DNA of 64,000 nt from Corallococcus macrosporus (GCF_017302985.1 NZ_JAFIMU010000002.1:992001-1056000); one strand, 5' to 3'; shown: positions 35,549 through 44,378, numbered from the stretch's first letter. Notes: a model not told the origin generated them from the letters alone. Translations and numbers: made by a program.

Positions 35549-36868
35549 ATGCAAGAGGCCGCCTTCTCCGGTGGGGCCCCCGCGGCCGCCATCGCGGCCC
35601 GCCCCCCGGCGTTGCTGTTCTCCGCCAACTTCTACGGCACCCTGGCCGCCGCGCGCTGTCTGGGCCGCCACGGCGTGGACGTGACGGTGGCGGACACCGG
35701 CCGGCTGGGCCCGGCCAGCTACTCGCGCTTCGTCAGCCGCCGCGTGCAGTGTCCGCCGGAGTCACAGCCGGAGGCCTTCCTCCAGTGGCTGGTGGACTTC
35801 GGCCTGCGCGAGCCCGTCAAGCACGTGCTCTACCCGACGAGCGACGAGCTGGCGTGGCTCATCGCCGCGCACCGCTCCAAGCTGGAGGACCTCTTCCACC
35901 TCTACGACCCGGGTGTGGATGCGGTGTACGGGCTGCTCAACAAGCGCCGCCTCTACGAGCTGGGCACGGAGGCCGGCCTGCACCTGCCGCGCACCTGGTT
36001 CCCGCAGTCCGAGGAGGACCTGGAAGAGGTGCGCCGCGAGGCGAAGTTCCCGGTGCTGCTCAAGCCCACCACGCAGATCCTCCACGCCACGCACCGCAAG
36101 GGGCAGCCGGTGTCGTCCCCGGACGACCTGGCGCGCGAGTACCGCGAGTTCGCGCGCGACACGTACGCGCCCATGCTCGTGAAGTTCGACCCGGCCGTGG
36201 TGAACCCCATGGTGCAGGAGTTCCACCCGGAGGCCGCCGAGGGCATCTACAGCCTCTCCGGCTTCGTGGACGAGTCCGGCGAGCTCTTCGAGGCGAGAGC
36301 CGCGATGAAGGTCCTCCAGCGTCCGCGCCGCCTGGGCGTGGGCGTCTGCTTCGAGTCCGCGCCGCTGCGCCCGGACCTCGTCGCGGGGCTCACCCGGCTG
36401 TGCAAGAAGCTGGGCTACCACGGCGTCTTCGAGGTGGAGTTCATCCAGACGAAGGACTCGTACCTCCTCATCGACTTCAACCCGCGCTTCTACGGGCAGA
36501 TGGGCTTCGACATCGCGCGGGGGCTGCCCCTGCCGCTGCTCGCGTACCACGCGGCCACCGGGGACCGGGACGCGCTCAAGCGCGCGGTGGAGGACGCCCG
36601 CGACGCCGCGGCGGCGCACGAGGACGCGGTGTTCTGCAACCGCATCGCGCTGGAGATGCTGCTCAACCTCCAGCGGCTGTCCGGCGCGCTGCCGGCCGAC
36701 GAGGCCCGGCAGTGGCGGCAGTGGTTCAATACCCACAAGGAGACGGCGGTGGATCCGCTCATCGACGGGGACGACATGATGCCCGCCGCGGTGGAGCTGG
36801 CCACCATCTCCTACGGGGCCGCCCGCCACCCGCGCGCCTTCCTCCGGATGATGGTCTTCAACCGCTAA
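35549..36868 (+). CDS. ATP-grasp carboxylate-amine ligase-like protein
   Basis: From the ATG at 35549 (GGAG six bases upstream) the protein has 439 residues. It shows the ATP-grasp order: a pre-ATP-grasp domain (ALLFSANFYGTLAAARCLGRHGVDVTVAD), the ATP-binding lobe with FPVLLKPTTQILHATH, and the metal-binding end YLLIDFNPRFYGQMG. Such enzymes join a carboxylate to an amine or similar nucleophile through an acyl-phosphate. The substrate is not evident. The alternative start at 35372 would add a signal peptide, odd for an ATP-dependent cytoplasmic enzyme. The ELWxxDGT gene follows 12 bases later. Confidence 0.75.
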   Translation: MQEAAFSGGAPAAAIAARPPALLFSANFYGTLAAARCLGRHGVDVTVADTGRLGPASYSRFVSRRVQCPPESQPEAFLQWLVDFGLREPVKHVLYPTSDELAWLIAAHRSKLEDLFHLYDPGVDAVYGLLNKRRLYELGTEAGLHLPRTWFPQSEEDLEEVRREAKFPVLLKPTTQILHATHRKGQPVSSPDDLAREYREFARDTYAPMLVKFDPAVVNPMVQEFHPEAAEGIYSLSGFVDESGELFEARAAMKVLQRPRRLGVGVCFESAPLRPDLVAGLTRLCKKLGYHGVFEVEFIQTKDSYLLIDFNPRFYGQMGFDIARGLPLPLLAYHAATGDRDALKRAVEDARDAAAAHEDAVFCNRIALEMLLNLQRLSGALPADEARQWRQWFNTHKETAVDPLIDGDDMMPAAVELATISYGAARHPRAFLRMMVFNR

Positions 36869-36880
36869 CGAGCAGGGTCC

Positions 36881-39800
36881 ATGAAACGACAGACGGGGGG
36901 CGCTCGCGCAGGTGCGCTGGGGGGCCTCTGCGCCCTGGGCCTGGTGGCTTGTACGAACGAGGAACCGGCCGGGGCCGCGCGCTCGCTGGAGACGCGAGCG
37001 CAGGGCGTGACGTCCGTGGCGAAGGTGACGGCCTTCTCCTCCGCCACGGCCACGAAGCAGGACACGCTTCCGGACGGGTTCACGGAGATGGACGGCTTCG
37101 CCCTCTTCTTCTCCCGCACCCGGAAGGGCCTCTTCCGCACGGATGGAACGGAGGCAGGGACGTCGCTCGTGCGCGACCTGGATCCCACGGTGGACTCCTT
37201 CCAGAGCGCGCCCCGCATGGTCAGGCTGGGGACGCGGGCCTACTGGCTCCTGCAGGGGGAACTCTGGACGTCGGACGGGACGCCCGGGGGCACGCGGCTG
37301 ATGCTGGACGCGCCCTTTCCGTCCAGCCCCACGCCGCCCGTGGTCTTCAACGGCGCGCTCTACTTCAGCGTGGGCACGTCGCTCTACCGCTCGGACGGCA
37401 CGGCGCAGGGGACGCAGGTCATCGCCACCGCGGCGATGAAGGTGACGGAGGACGGGTTCTACGACGCGTGGAGGGTGATGGGGGACCGGCTGTACTTCGC
37501 CTGCACCCTGGGCACCGGGAGCGCGGGCATGGAGCTGTGCGCCACGGACGGCACGGGGCCGGGCACGGTCCTGATCGCGGACGTGGGGCCGGGGAGCGCT
37601 AGCGGCAGTCCCTCGCTGCTGGGGGAGGTGAACGGCAGGCTGATCTTCTCCGCGGCCTCCACGACCACCAGCCGCTCCCTCTACGCCACGGATGGCACGG
37701 ACGCGGGCCCCATCCAGCTGCTCCACGTCGCCAACAACTACACGGTGGGCACCGGCCAGTCCAACTTCGCCACGACCCTGAACGGGCGCGCGTACCTGCT
37801 GTGCGCCACGCCGGCCACCGGCGTGGAGCTGTGCGCCACGGATGGCACGGCGGCGGGCACCCAGGTGCTCGACCTGGTGCCGGGCAGCACCTCCTCGAAC
37901 GCCAAGGGGATGACGCGCCTGGGTGACCGGCTCTACTTCTCCGCGTGCACCTCCCAGTCCGGCTGTGAGCTCTGGTCCTCGGATGGCACCCTCGCTGGCA
38001 GCGCGATGCTCAAGGACATCCTCCCGGGCACCGCGCACGGGTTCCCCGGGCCGGAGCTCCTCCCCGTCAATGGCGGGCTGCTCTTCGTGGCGCTCACCCC
38101 CAGTGGTTCCGGGGTGCTGTGGAAGACGGATGGCACCGCGGACGGCACCGTCCTGCTGAAGGACGTCGTCTCGCCGCAGGCGTCGGGAGGCCGCTACGGG
38201 CTGGAGCTGACGGACGGCGTGCGCCTGGGCGACGCGCTCCTCTTCCCCGCGGACGACGGCGTCCACGGCCAGGAGGTGTGGCGCACCGACGGCACCGCGG
38301 CCGGAACGCGGATGGTCACGGACGTCACCCCCGTGCAGCGCGACGGCGATGCCTCCGGGATGCGGGCCTTCGATGACTGGCTCCTGCTGGGCGCGCCCAC
38401 CGATACGGGGCAGACGGGAGTCTGGCGCTCGGACGGCACGGCCTCGGGCACCCGGCCGCTCGCAGCGGCGATGGGCCCGTCTTCGTACACCCCGGCCATG
38501 GCCCCCTTCGGGGACCGCCTGCTCATCGCGCGAGGGCAGGAGTTGTGGATGACGGACGCGACCGCCGCGGGCACGGTGCGCTTCAAGGAGCTGCCCGGCT
38601 CCGGAGCCTACGGGGGCGTCGTGCAGCTGCCCAACCAGGTCGGCGTGTTCATCGGATCCACGCAGTTCCAGACCGTGGGGCTGTGGCGGACGGACGGCAC
38701 CGACACGGGCACGCAGCTGACCACTCCCATCGTGGAGAACGCGCGCAACATGGGCGTCTCCAATGGGAAGGCCTACCTCACGGGGCTCTACTCCAGCCTG
38801 GGCAACGAGCTGTACGTGAGCGACGGCACTCCGGGGGGCACGGCCTTCCTCAAGGATATTTATGTGGGCTCGAAGAGCTCGGAGCCCTCGGGCTTCACGC
38901 CCCTGGGAACCCTGACGCTCTTCTCCGCGGATGACGGCGTCGCCGGCCGGGAGCTGTGGAAGACGGATGGGACCGCTGGCGGGACGGCGCGTCTGGCGGA
39001 CCTGAATCCCGGAGCGCTCAGCTCGTCACCCACGAGCCTCCATCCCCTGGGCAACCGGGTCGTCTTCTGGGCCCGGAGCCCCACGGCCCGCCTGTGGACG
39101 ACGGATGGCACGGCGCAGGGCACGCAGCCCGTGGGCGCGGCCGTCACCCCGGGCTTCCCCGAGCGCTTCGTCACCTGGGGCGACGTCGCGTTCTTCGCCG
39201 GTGCGGAGGCCACGACCGGGACGGAGCTGTGGCGCACGGACGGCACGCTGGAGGGCACCGTGCAGGTGGCGGACCTCCAACCGGGGCGCGGCTCGTCGCT
39301 GCCGGACCAACTGACGCTCGTCTCGCCGTCGGGCCCGCTGCTTTTCGCCGCGGAGGACGCCGTGGGAGGCCGGGAGTTGTGGCGGCTGGACTCGCCCACG
39401 GGGGTGCCCACGCGCGCCGCGGATGTCGTCGCCGGGCCGGGCTCCTCCCGCCCCGGGCAGCTCACGGTGAACGGCTCGGCCGTCTACTTCTCCGCGAGCG
39501 ACGGGACGGGCAGGGCGCTGTTCCGGATGTCGGGGCTGGTCCCGGACACCCACCCGCCCAGGCTCGGCTGTCCGCCGGACGCGACGGTGGCCGCCACGAG
39601 CGCGACGGGCGCGGTGGTGACCTTCCCCGCGGCGAGCGTGCGCGATGACTCGGGCGAGGTGCCCACCGCGCGCGCGGTTCCGGCTTCGGGTGGGCGCTTC
39701 CCGCCGGGGTTGACGCTGGTCACGTTCTCGGCGACGGATGCCGCCGGGAACACCGGGACGTGCACCTTCACCGTCACCGTGACGCCGCTGCCCGGAGCCG

Positions 39801-40114
39801 ATGCGGGCACGGCGGACGCAGGTGTTCCAGATGCAGGCCCCACGCAGGACGCGGGCTCGGCCGATGCCGGTTCGGCGGACGCAGGCACGACGGACGCGGG
39901 CGTTCCGGACGCGGGCCCGGTGGATGCAGGGTCAACCGACGCGGGCCCCAACGGCCCGGGACGTGATGCCGGCCCCGGCCTCGGCGAGCCGGAACCCGAC
40001 TCCCGAGGCGGCTGCGGCTGTCAGGAGACGCCGGTTTCGGCGCCGTGGGGCCTCGCCCTGGCCGGACTCTTCGCCTTCGCGAGGCGTTCGCGGAAGCGGC
40101 GGACGCACGCATAG
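36881..40114 (+). CDS. ELWxxDGT-repeat lipoprotein with HYR domain and MYXO-CTERM-like anchor
   Basis: A 1077-residue surface protein. A lipoprotein signal (GGLCALGLVAC) is followed by about 16 copies of a beta-propeller-type repeat centred on ELWRTDGT-like motifs between residues 85 and 830, then an HYR domain (about 885-970, ending GNTGTCTFTVTV). A 55-residue Asp-Ala-Gly-rich linker leads to GGCGCQ, a hydrophobic segment (WGLALAGLFAFA) and a basic tail RRSRKRR. The end matches MYXO-CTERM sorting signals, which are processed at Cys and anchored at the cell surface. Possessing both a lipobox and a MYXO-CTERM is noteworthy. The role is probably adhesion or carbohydrate interaction (inference). 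Confidence 0.88.
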   Translation: MKRQTGGARAGALGGLCALGLVACTNEEPAGAARSLETRAQGVTSVAKVTAFSSATATKQDTLPDGFTEMDGFALFFSRTRKGLFRTDGTEAGTSLVRDLDPTVDSFQSAPRMVRLGTRAYWLLQGELWTSDGTPGGTRLMLDAPFPSSPTPPVVFNGALYFSVGTSLYRSDGTAQGTQVIATAAMKVTEDGFYDAWRVMGDRLYFACTLGTGSAGMELCATDGTGPGTVLIADVGPGSASGSPSLLGEVNGRLIFSAASTTTSRSLYATDGTDAGPIQLLHVANNYTVGTGQSNFATTLNGRAYLLCATPATGVELCATDGTAAGTQVLDLVPGSTSSNAKGMTRLGDRLYFSACTSQSGCELWSSDGTLAGSAMLKDILPGTAHGFPGPELLPVNGGLLFVALTPSGSGVLWKTDGTADGTVLLKDVVSPQASGGRYGLELTDGVRLGDALLFPADDGVHGQEVWRTDGTAAGTRMVTDVTPVQRDGDASGMRAFDDWLLLGAPTDTGQTGVWRSDGTASGTRPLAAAMGPSSYTPAMAPFGDRLLIARGQELWMTDATAAGTVRFKELPGSGAYGGVVQLPNQVGVFIGSTQFQTVGLWRTDGTDTGTQLTTPIVENARNMGVSNGKAYLTGLYSSLGNELYVSDGTPGGTAFLKDIYVGSKSSEPSGFTPLGTLTLFSADDGVAGRELWKTDGTAGGTARLADLNPGALSSSPTSLHPLGNRVVFWARSPTARLWTTDGTAQGTQPVGAAVTPGFPERFVTWGDVAFFAGAEATTGTELWRTDGTLEGTVQVADLQPGRGSSLPDQLTLVSPSGPLLFAAEDAVGGRELWRLDSPTGVPTRAADVVAGPGSSRPGQLTVNGSAVYFSASDGTGRALFRMSGLVPDTHPPRLGCPPDATVAATSATGAVVTFPAASVRDDSGEVPTARAVPASGGRFPPGLTLVTFSATDAAGNTGTCTFTVTVTPLPGADAGTADAGVPDAGPTQDAGSADAGSADAGTTDAGVPDAGPVDAGSTDAGPNGPGRDAGPGLGEPEPDSRGGCGCQETPVSAPWGLALAGLFAFARRSRKRRTHA

Positions 40115-40179
40115 GCAGCGGGCTTCGCCCTGGCCGGGCTCTTCGCTTCCGCACGGCGTTCGCGGAAGCGTCGATAGCG
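40050..40179 (+). repeat. 72-bp-offset duplication of the MYXO-CTERM anchor codons
   Basis: The stretch encoding LALAGLFAFARRSRKRR at about 40050-40107 recurs at 40122-40179 as FALAGLFASARRSRKRR followed by a TAG, after the real stop codon. The two copies are about 85% identical and offset by 72 bases. The second is untranslated in the present gene structure, so it is a degenerating partial duplicate or the remnant of a longer gene end. Confidence 0.7.
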
Positions 40180-40622
40180 TGCGTGCGGAGCGTCAGGGCG
40201 AGCATCCATCCCGGCCCCAGGCTAGACGCGTCCGGGCCGACGTAGCCCAACTGGTCCGACTGTAGGACCAGTTCGCTGGACGCCTCCGGCCCGGCGCGGC
40301 CCAACTGGTCCGACTGTAGGACCAGTTCGCTGGACGCTCCGGCCCCGACGCGGTTCCAACGGGCCCGACTGTAGGACCAGCTCACTGGACGCCCCCGGCC
40401 CGGCGCAGCCCAACTGGTCCGACTGTAGGACCAGTTCGCTGGACGCCCCCGGCCCGGCGCAGCCCAACTGGTCCGACTGTAGGACCAGTTCGCTGGACGC
40501 CCCCGGCCTGGCGCAGCCCAACTGGTCCGACTGTTGGACCAGTTCGTGAGCCGCGCCGCGGACTGGGGCACTCGTTGAATGCTTCGGCGCATCCCGGTGG
40601 AGGCGCCGTCAGGTCCGCGGGC
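40115..40622. other. Intergenic region holding only repeats
   Basis: About 500 bases between the ELWxxDGT gene and the convergent decarboxylase gene. It contains the duplicated anchor fragment (40122-40179) and the six 54-bp hairpin repeats (40246-40548). The apparent open frames across it on both strands only reflect the repeats. I see no gene. Confidence 0.7.
40246..40548. repeat. Six 54-bp tandem repeats, each with a 9-bp-stem hairpin
   Basis: Copies begin CCAAC at 40247, 40301, 40356, 40410, 40464 and 40518, a 54-base period with one 55. Each has AACTGGTCC, a 7-base loop GACTGTA (GACTGTT in the last) and GGACCAGTT, followed by a conserved GC-rich linker GCTGGACGCC plus CCGGCCCGGCGC. Copy three is degenerate in both arms. 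Because the linker is conserved it is not a CRISPR array. The hairpin core is shared with the palindrome at 24938. Confidence 0.85.
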
Positions 40623-42071
40623 TCAGCTCGCCGCGCGCGAGGGGGCGGCGGGCGCCAGGTCGTCGAAGGTGATGAGGTCCTCGTGCGTCTCCGCCCGGCG
40701 CAGACGCCGCACCTTCCCGCCCTCCACGCCCACGATGGCCGGCTGCGGGAACGAGAACGACGTGCCGAAGGGCACGAAGTACGCGCCCGCGTCCATGATG
40801 GCCAGCGTGTCACCCACCTTCAGCTCCGGCAGCCGCACCGCGTGGTACAGCGTGTCGCCCGGCGTGCAGATGGGGCCCACCACCGTGTACGCGCGGTGCG
40901 CGGGCTCGGTCGGCCGCTCCACATGGAAGAGCTGGTGGTACTCGTTGCGCACGCATTCCGCGTGGTTGATGCCCATGTCGAGCACCGCCCACGTCCGCTC
41001 GCCGCCGTCCTTGAGCGCGTGCACGCGGCCCAGGAGCAGCTGCGTGTTGCCCGTCATCGCGCGGCCCGGCTCCAGGAAGATGCGCGGGCGCTTGCGGCCC
41101 TGCTTCGCGTAGTGCGCCTCCACCTGGGACACCACCTTCGCCACGTACCGCTCGATGGAGAGCGCCGCGGCGTGGTCCGGCGCGGGCAGGTCCCGCTGGA
41201 AGGTGAGGTTGAGCCGCCAGTCCTTCTGCTCGATGTGCTCCACCGTCGGCGTGCAGAGGCTGCCGCCCAGGTCCAGCACCTCCAGGTCCAGCCCCAGCTC
41301 GCGGTGCAGCTCGTCCGCGAAGTCCAGCACCGAGCCGACGAAGCCCTCCAGCTCTCCCTCCGTGCGGATCAGCTCGCCCCGGTGCGCGTGCAGCCCCACC
41401 ACGTCCAGGTTCCCCGACGCCATCGCCTGACGGTACGCCGCCAGCGCCTGGCCTCCCGCGATGGGCGTGCCGAACTGCGACGTCCAGCCCGTGGCCGTCG
41501 TCACCCGCACGGCCACGCGCGGGCGCTTGCCCAGCTCCGCCGCGTGGCGGGAGAACACGTCCAGTTCCTCGCGGTGGTTCGCCGCCAGCAGGCCGATGCC
41601 CCGCGTGATGGACTCGCGAATGGACGCGTCCGACTTCACCGGGCCGTTGTAGACGATGCGCTCCGGCGCCACGCCCAGCTTGAGCGCGAGCCACAGCTCA
41701 TAGGCGGAGATCACCTCCGCGCCCACGCCCCTCGCGTGCAGCGCGGACAGCACGCCCGGCACCGGGTTGGTCTTGTACGAGTAGTACACCTCGCAGCCGC
41801 CCGCCGCGCCCGGGGGCACCGCCTGGAACGCGTCCGCGTTGCGGTGCAGCGCCGCCAGGTGGACGACGTGCAGCGGCGAGCCGTACTCACCGGCCAGCTT
41901 CGACAGCGACACGCCCTCCAGGAAAAGGCCCTGGCCGCCCCGCGACTCCAGGCCCCATGTCTCCGGAGGGAGGAAGGCGCGCGCGGGGGCCATCGCGCGC
42001 TGCACCACGGGCCCCAGGGTCTGCTTCAACTGCCGCTTGGCGGTTCCAACGAGACGACGACGCAGGCTCAC
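40623..42071 (-). CDS. PLP-dependent decarboxylase, fold type III (ornithine/DAP decarboxylase family)
   Basis: A 482-residue protein starting at a GTG. The PLP lysine is in YYSYKTNPVPGVL, and the barrel signatures HRGELIRTEGELE, LDLGGSLCTP and FLEPGRAMTG (phosphate-binding) follow. The C-terminal substrate loop VVGPICTPGDTLYHA contains the CTPGD variant of the catalytic motif. It belongs to the family that includes diaminopimelate and ornithine decarboxylases and exopolysaccharide-linked homologues. The start is 14 bases after the GT2 gene, so the two form an operon and a role in making an amino-sugar or amide precursor is plausible. Confidence 0.82.
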   Translation of the reverse strand: MSLRRRLVGTAKRQLKQTLGPVVQRAMAPARAFLPPETWGLESRGGQGLFLEGVSLSKLAGEYGSPLHVVHLAALHRNADAFQAVPPGAAGGCEVYYSYKTNPVPGVLSALHARGVGAEVISAYELWLALKLGVAPERIVYNGPVKSDASIRESITRGIGLLAANHREELDVFSRHAAELGKRPRVAVRVTTATGWTSQFGTPIAGGQALAAYRQAMASGNLDVVGLHAHRGELIRTEGELEGFVGSVLDFADELHRELGLDLEVLDLGGSLCTPTVEHIEQKDWRLNLTFQRDLPAPDHAAALSIERYVAKVVSQVEAHYAKQGRKRPRIFLEPGRAMTGNTQLLLGRVHALKDGGERTWAVLDMGINHAECVRNEYHQLFHVERPTEPAHRAYTVVGPICTPGDTLYHAVRLPELKVGDTLAIMDAGAYFVPFGTSFSFPQPAIVGVEGGKVRRLRRAETHEDLITFDDLAPAAPSRAAS

Positions 42072-42085
42072 GGTGAGGGGCCCTT

Positions 42086-42946
42086 TCAGGAGACGCCGGG
42101 CAGCTTGAGGGGGAGGTAGCGCGTGAGGCCGAAGCGGCCCTTCAGCGCGCGCGTGGCCACCTGCAGGAGCCGGTACTCCAGCTCGCCGTGCTCGCGCCGG
42201 TACTTGTTGTGGATGATGGCGTTGGACTCCGCCACGGACTTCTCCACCTTCGCGCCCGTCTTGCCCAGGTCGTTCATCAGCGACGGCTTGCCCACGCGGT
42301 AGTTGAGGATGGGCCGGTTCACGTAGACGTGGCCGTAGCGGCGGATGCCGCGCATGTAGAAGTCCACGTCCTCGTAGACGGGGATGTTGGGGTCGAACCC
42401 GCCCAGCGGCTGGAAGTACTCGCGGCGCACCATGCACGCGGAGTTCACGTACAGCGTGCCCAGGAACAGGATGTGCGCCACCGTCCACGCGCTGTTGGGC
42501 GTGGTGGCCCCCACCTTCGCGACCCGCTCGAAGTAGCTGCTCTTGTCCTCCAGCCACTCGGGGTCCTCGCTGAAGGGCACCACCCAGCCCACCGCCACGC
42601 CCGCGTCCGGGCGCGCGTCCAGCGCCGTCACCATCGCCTTGAGCGCCCCTTCGGCGAGCGTGTCGTCGTCGTCCAGGAAGTGCAGGTAGCGGCCCCTGGC
42701 CAGCGTGGCGCCGTGGTTGCGCACCAGCGCGGGGCGCCCCTTCGAGGGCACCTCCTGCTTGAAGTAGCGCACGCGCGCATCGCCAATGCCCTGCACCGCG
42801 TCGCGGGCCGTGCCCTCCGGCGAGTCGTCCAGGACGAGCACCTCCACCTGGACGCCCTCTTGACGCAGCGCGGAGTGGATGGCCTCCACCACCTCCTTCT
42901 CGCGCTTGTAGGTGGGCATCACGACCGAGACATCGATTGAGGACAT
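42086..42946 (-). CDS. GT2 family glycosyltransferase
   Basis: A 286-residue GT-A fold protein. The N-terminal VSVVMPTYKREKEVVEAI binds the nucleotide and the DxD-type LHFLDDDD binds the metal; YEDVDFYMRGIRRYG is in the acceptor region. It has no membrane segment. It is about half identical by eye to the GT2 protein at 45401 (VLDDSPEGTARDAV versus VLDDSPEGSAREPV), so the two are paralogues. It is the first gene of an operon with the PLP decarboxylase. Expected role: transfer of a sugar in synthesis of a surface glycan. Confidence 0.88.
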   Translation of the reverse strand: MSSIDVSVVMPTYKREKEVVEAIHSALRQEGVQVEVLVLDDSPEGTARDAVQGIGDARVRYFKQEVPSKGRPALVRNHGATLARGRYLHFLDDDDTLAEGALKAMVTALDARPDAGVAVGWVVPFSEDPEWLEDKSSYFERVAKVGATTPNSAWTVAHILFLGTLYVNSACMVRREYFQPLGGFDPNIPVYEDVDFYMRGIRRYGHVYVNRPILNYRVGKPSLMNDLGKTGAKVEKSVAESNAIIHNKYRREHGELEYRLLQVATRALKGRFGLTRYLPLKLPGVS

Positions 42947-43206
42947 AGGCGGCCGTTTATACCGGGGGCGCCCCACGACTGAGAAGCCAGCCCGGCCTCC
43001 CCGCCCGCGGGGCGTTCCTCCCACCGGGGGCATCGCGCCCCGCCCCTGTGTCCGAGGCTACCCGCCCGCTGTCCGGGGAAGCGAACGCGGCGGGCCCTCT
43101 CGCGATTTCTCGGAAGTTTCTACGGCCCCTTCAGGAGGCCGACCGGAAAAGTTTGCGCCGGGATCGCGACAGATTTGCCGCACCGTGGCCACTGGCCCAC
43201 GGCATT

Positions 43207-43377
43207 TCAGAAGCTGGCGATGGCGAAGTCGAACACGTCCAGGTCGTCCTCGGCGTCGGCCGCGGCGGCGGAGTGCGTTGCGTCATCCTCCTCGGAGAAC
43301 GCGTCGCCCGAGAGGAGCCCGTCGGTCTCCTCCGGTTCCATCGCCAGCCATCCAGGATGCAGTTCCTCGCGGGCCAT
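43207..43377 (-). CDS. Small acidic protein (56 residues)
   Basis: The frame from the ATG at 43377 encodes 56 residues with about 17 Asp/Glu, opening MAREELHPGWLAMEPEETDG and ending DDLDVFDFAIASF. AGAGG lies about 10 bases upstream, codon use is typical of the genome, and a strong candidate sigma-54 promoter lies 60 bases upstream. I recognise no family. The acidic linker and aromatic C-terminus could suit a protein-binding regulator; a RiPP precursor is unlikely because no modification gene is nearby. Confidence 0.6.
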   Translation of the reverse strand: MAREELHPGWLAMEPEETDGLLSGDAFSEEDDATHSAAAADAEDDLDVFDFAIASF

Positions 43378-43423
43378 GTGCGTTCGTCCTCTTCCGCAAG
43401 CGGTACGGCTTCACCCGGAAGCT

Positions 43424-43439
43424 TGCAGTCGTTGTGCCA
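43424..43439 (-). promoter_or_regulatory. Candidate sigma-54 (-24/-12) promoter
   Basis: On the minus strand the sequence TGGCACAACGACTGCA matches the sigma-54 consensus TGGCACG-N4-TTGCA at all invariant positions (GG and GC correctly spaced). Transcription would start near 43413, giving a 36-base leader with the AGAGG site before the ATG at 43377. Sigma-54 with enhancer-binding proteins controls many developmental genes in myxobacteria. Confidence 0.55.
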
Positions 43440-43553
43440 CTTGCTCATACGGAACGGCCCACGCGGACGGGTCGTTTCCGACGGAGGGTGGGTCGCCAGA
43501 CGGGCAGGCATGGCTTGACGCGGGAGCCCGGGGCCGACAGGAAGGGAACACCG

Positions 43554-44378
43554 ATGGCCGTCCTCCTGGCACATGAAATCGAAACCCCGCGTCCGTGCAG
43601 CTACCTGCCAGACCGGGAGGCGTCCCTGGAGACGCTGCTGATGCGCAACGTGACGGCGCAGGAGTACGAGCACCTGCTCGTGCGCGGCTGGCGCCGGTTC
43701 GGACCGCAGTACTTCCGGCCCGCTTGCGCGTCGTGCAATGAATGCGTGTCCCTGCGCGTGCCAGTGGAGGGCTTCACGCCCAACCGCAGCCAGCGCCGGG
43801 CCCGCGCCGCGTGCGCGCACCTGCGCGTGGAGGTGGGCCCGCCGCGCGTGGACGAGGAGCGCCTGGCGCTGTACCGCGCGTGGCACGCGGAGCGGGAGAC
43901 GACGCGCGAGTGGGAGGCGTCCGAGCTGGGCGCTCGGGAGTACGCGTTCCAGTTCGCCTTCCCGCACCCGTCCGCGCGCGAGGTGGCCTGGTACGACGAC
44001 AGCGACCCGGCGGGCCCGAAGCTGGTGGGCCTGGGCCTGTGCGACGAGACGCCGCACGCGTGGAGCGCGGTGTACTTCTTCTACGACCCCGCCTACGCGC
44101 GGCTGTCGCTGGGCAAGGCGAGCGTGCTGTTCCAGGTGGAGCTGGCGCGCGAGCGGGGCATCCCGTACGTGTACCTGGGCTACCGCGTGCTGGCGTGCGA
44201 CTCGCTGCGCTACAAGGCCGGCTTCCGCCCGCACGAGCTGCTGGAAGGGCGCCCCGCGCTGGACGCGCCGCCGGAGTGGCGCGCGGCGCCAGAGGCTCCG
44301 GAAGCGCCGGAGGCTCCGCGGGCTTCGCAGGCTCCGGTGTCGGAGCCGGGGCCCGCGGACGGCGTCAGGAGCCGCTGA
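43554..44378 (+). CDS. bpt: Aminoacyl-tRNA-protein transferase (Bpt, N-degron pathway)
   Basis: A 274-residue protein matching Bpt/ATE1: PCSYLPDREASLETLLM at the N-terminus, then GWRRFGPQYFRPACASCNECVS with the Cys pairs, RVPVEGFTPNRSQRR, and the C-terminal acyltransferase part with VYFFYDPAYARLSLG and YVYLGYRVLACDSLRYKAGF. Bpt attaches Leu to N-terminal Asp/Glu (ATE1 attaches Arg) of proteins, marking them for ClpS/ClpAP. The last 35 residues are a low-complexity Ala-Pro-Glu tail. AAGGGA supports the ATG. The stop overlaps the convergent hydrolase gene by 14 bases. Confidence 0.92.
   Translation: MAVLLAHEIETPRPCSYLPDREASLETLLMRNVTAQEYEHLLVRGWRRFGPQYFRPACASCNECVSLRVPVEGFTPNRSQRRARAACAHLRVEVGPPRVDEERLALYRAWHAERETTREWEASELGAREYAFQFAFPHPSAREVAWYDDSDPAGPKLVGLGLCDETPHAWSAVYFFYDPAYARLSLGKASVLFQVELARERGIPYVYLGYRVLACDSLRYKAGFRPHELLEGRPALDAPPEWRAAPEAPEAPEAPRASQAPVSEPGPADGVRSR

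Noticed and set aside
40246..40548. CRISPR array
   Set aside because: The sequence between hairpins is conserved rather than unique, the period is 54 with no spacer variation, and no cas genes are present.
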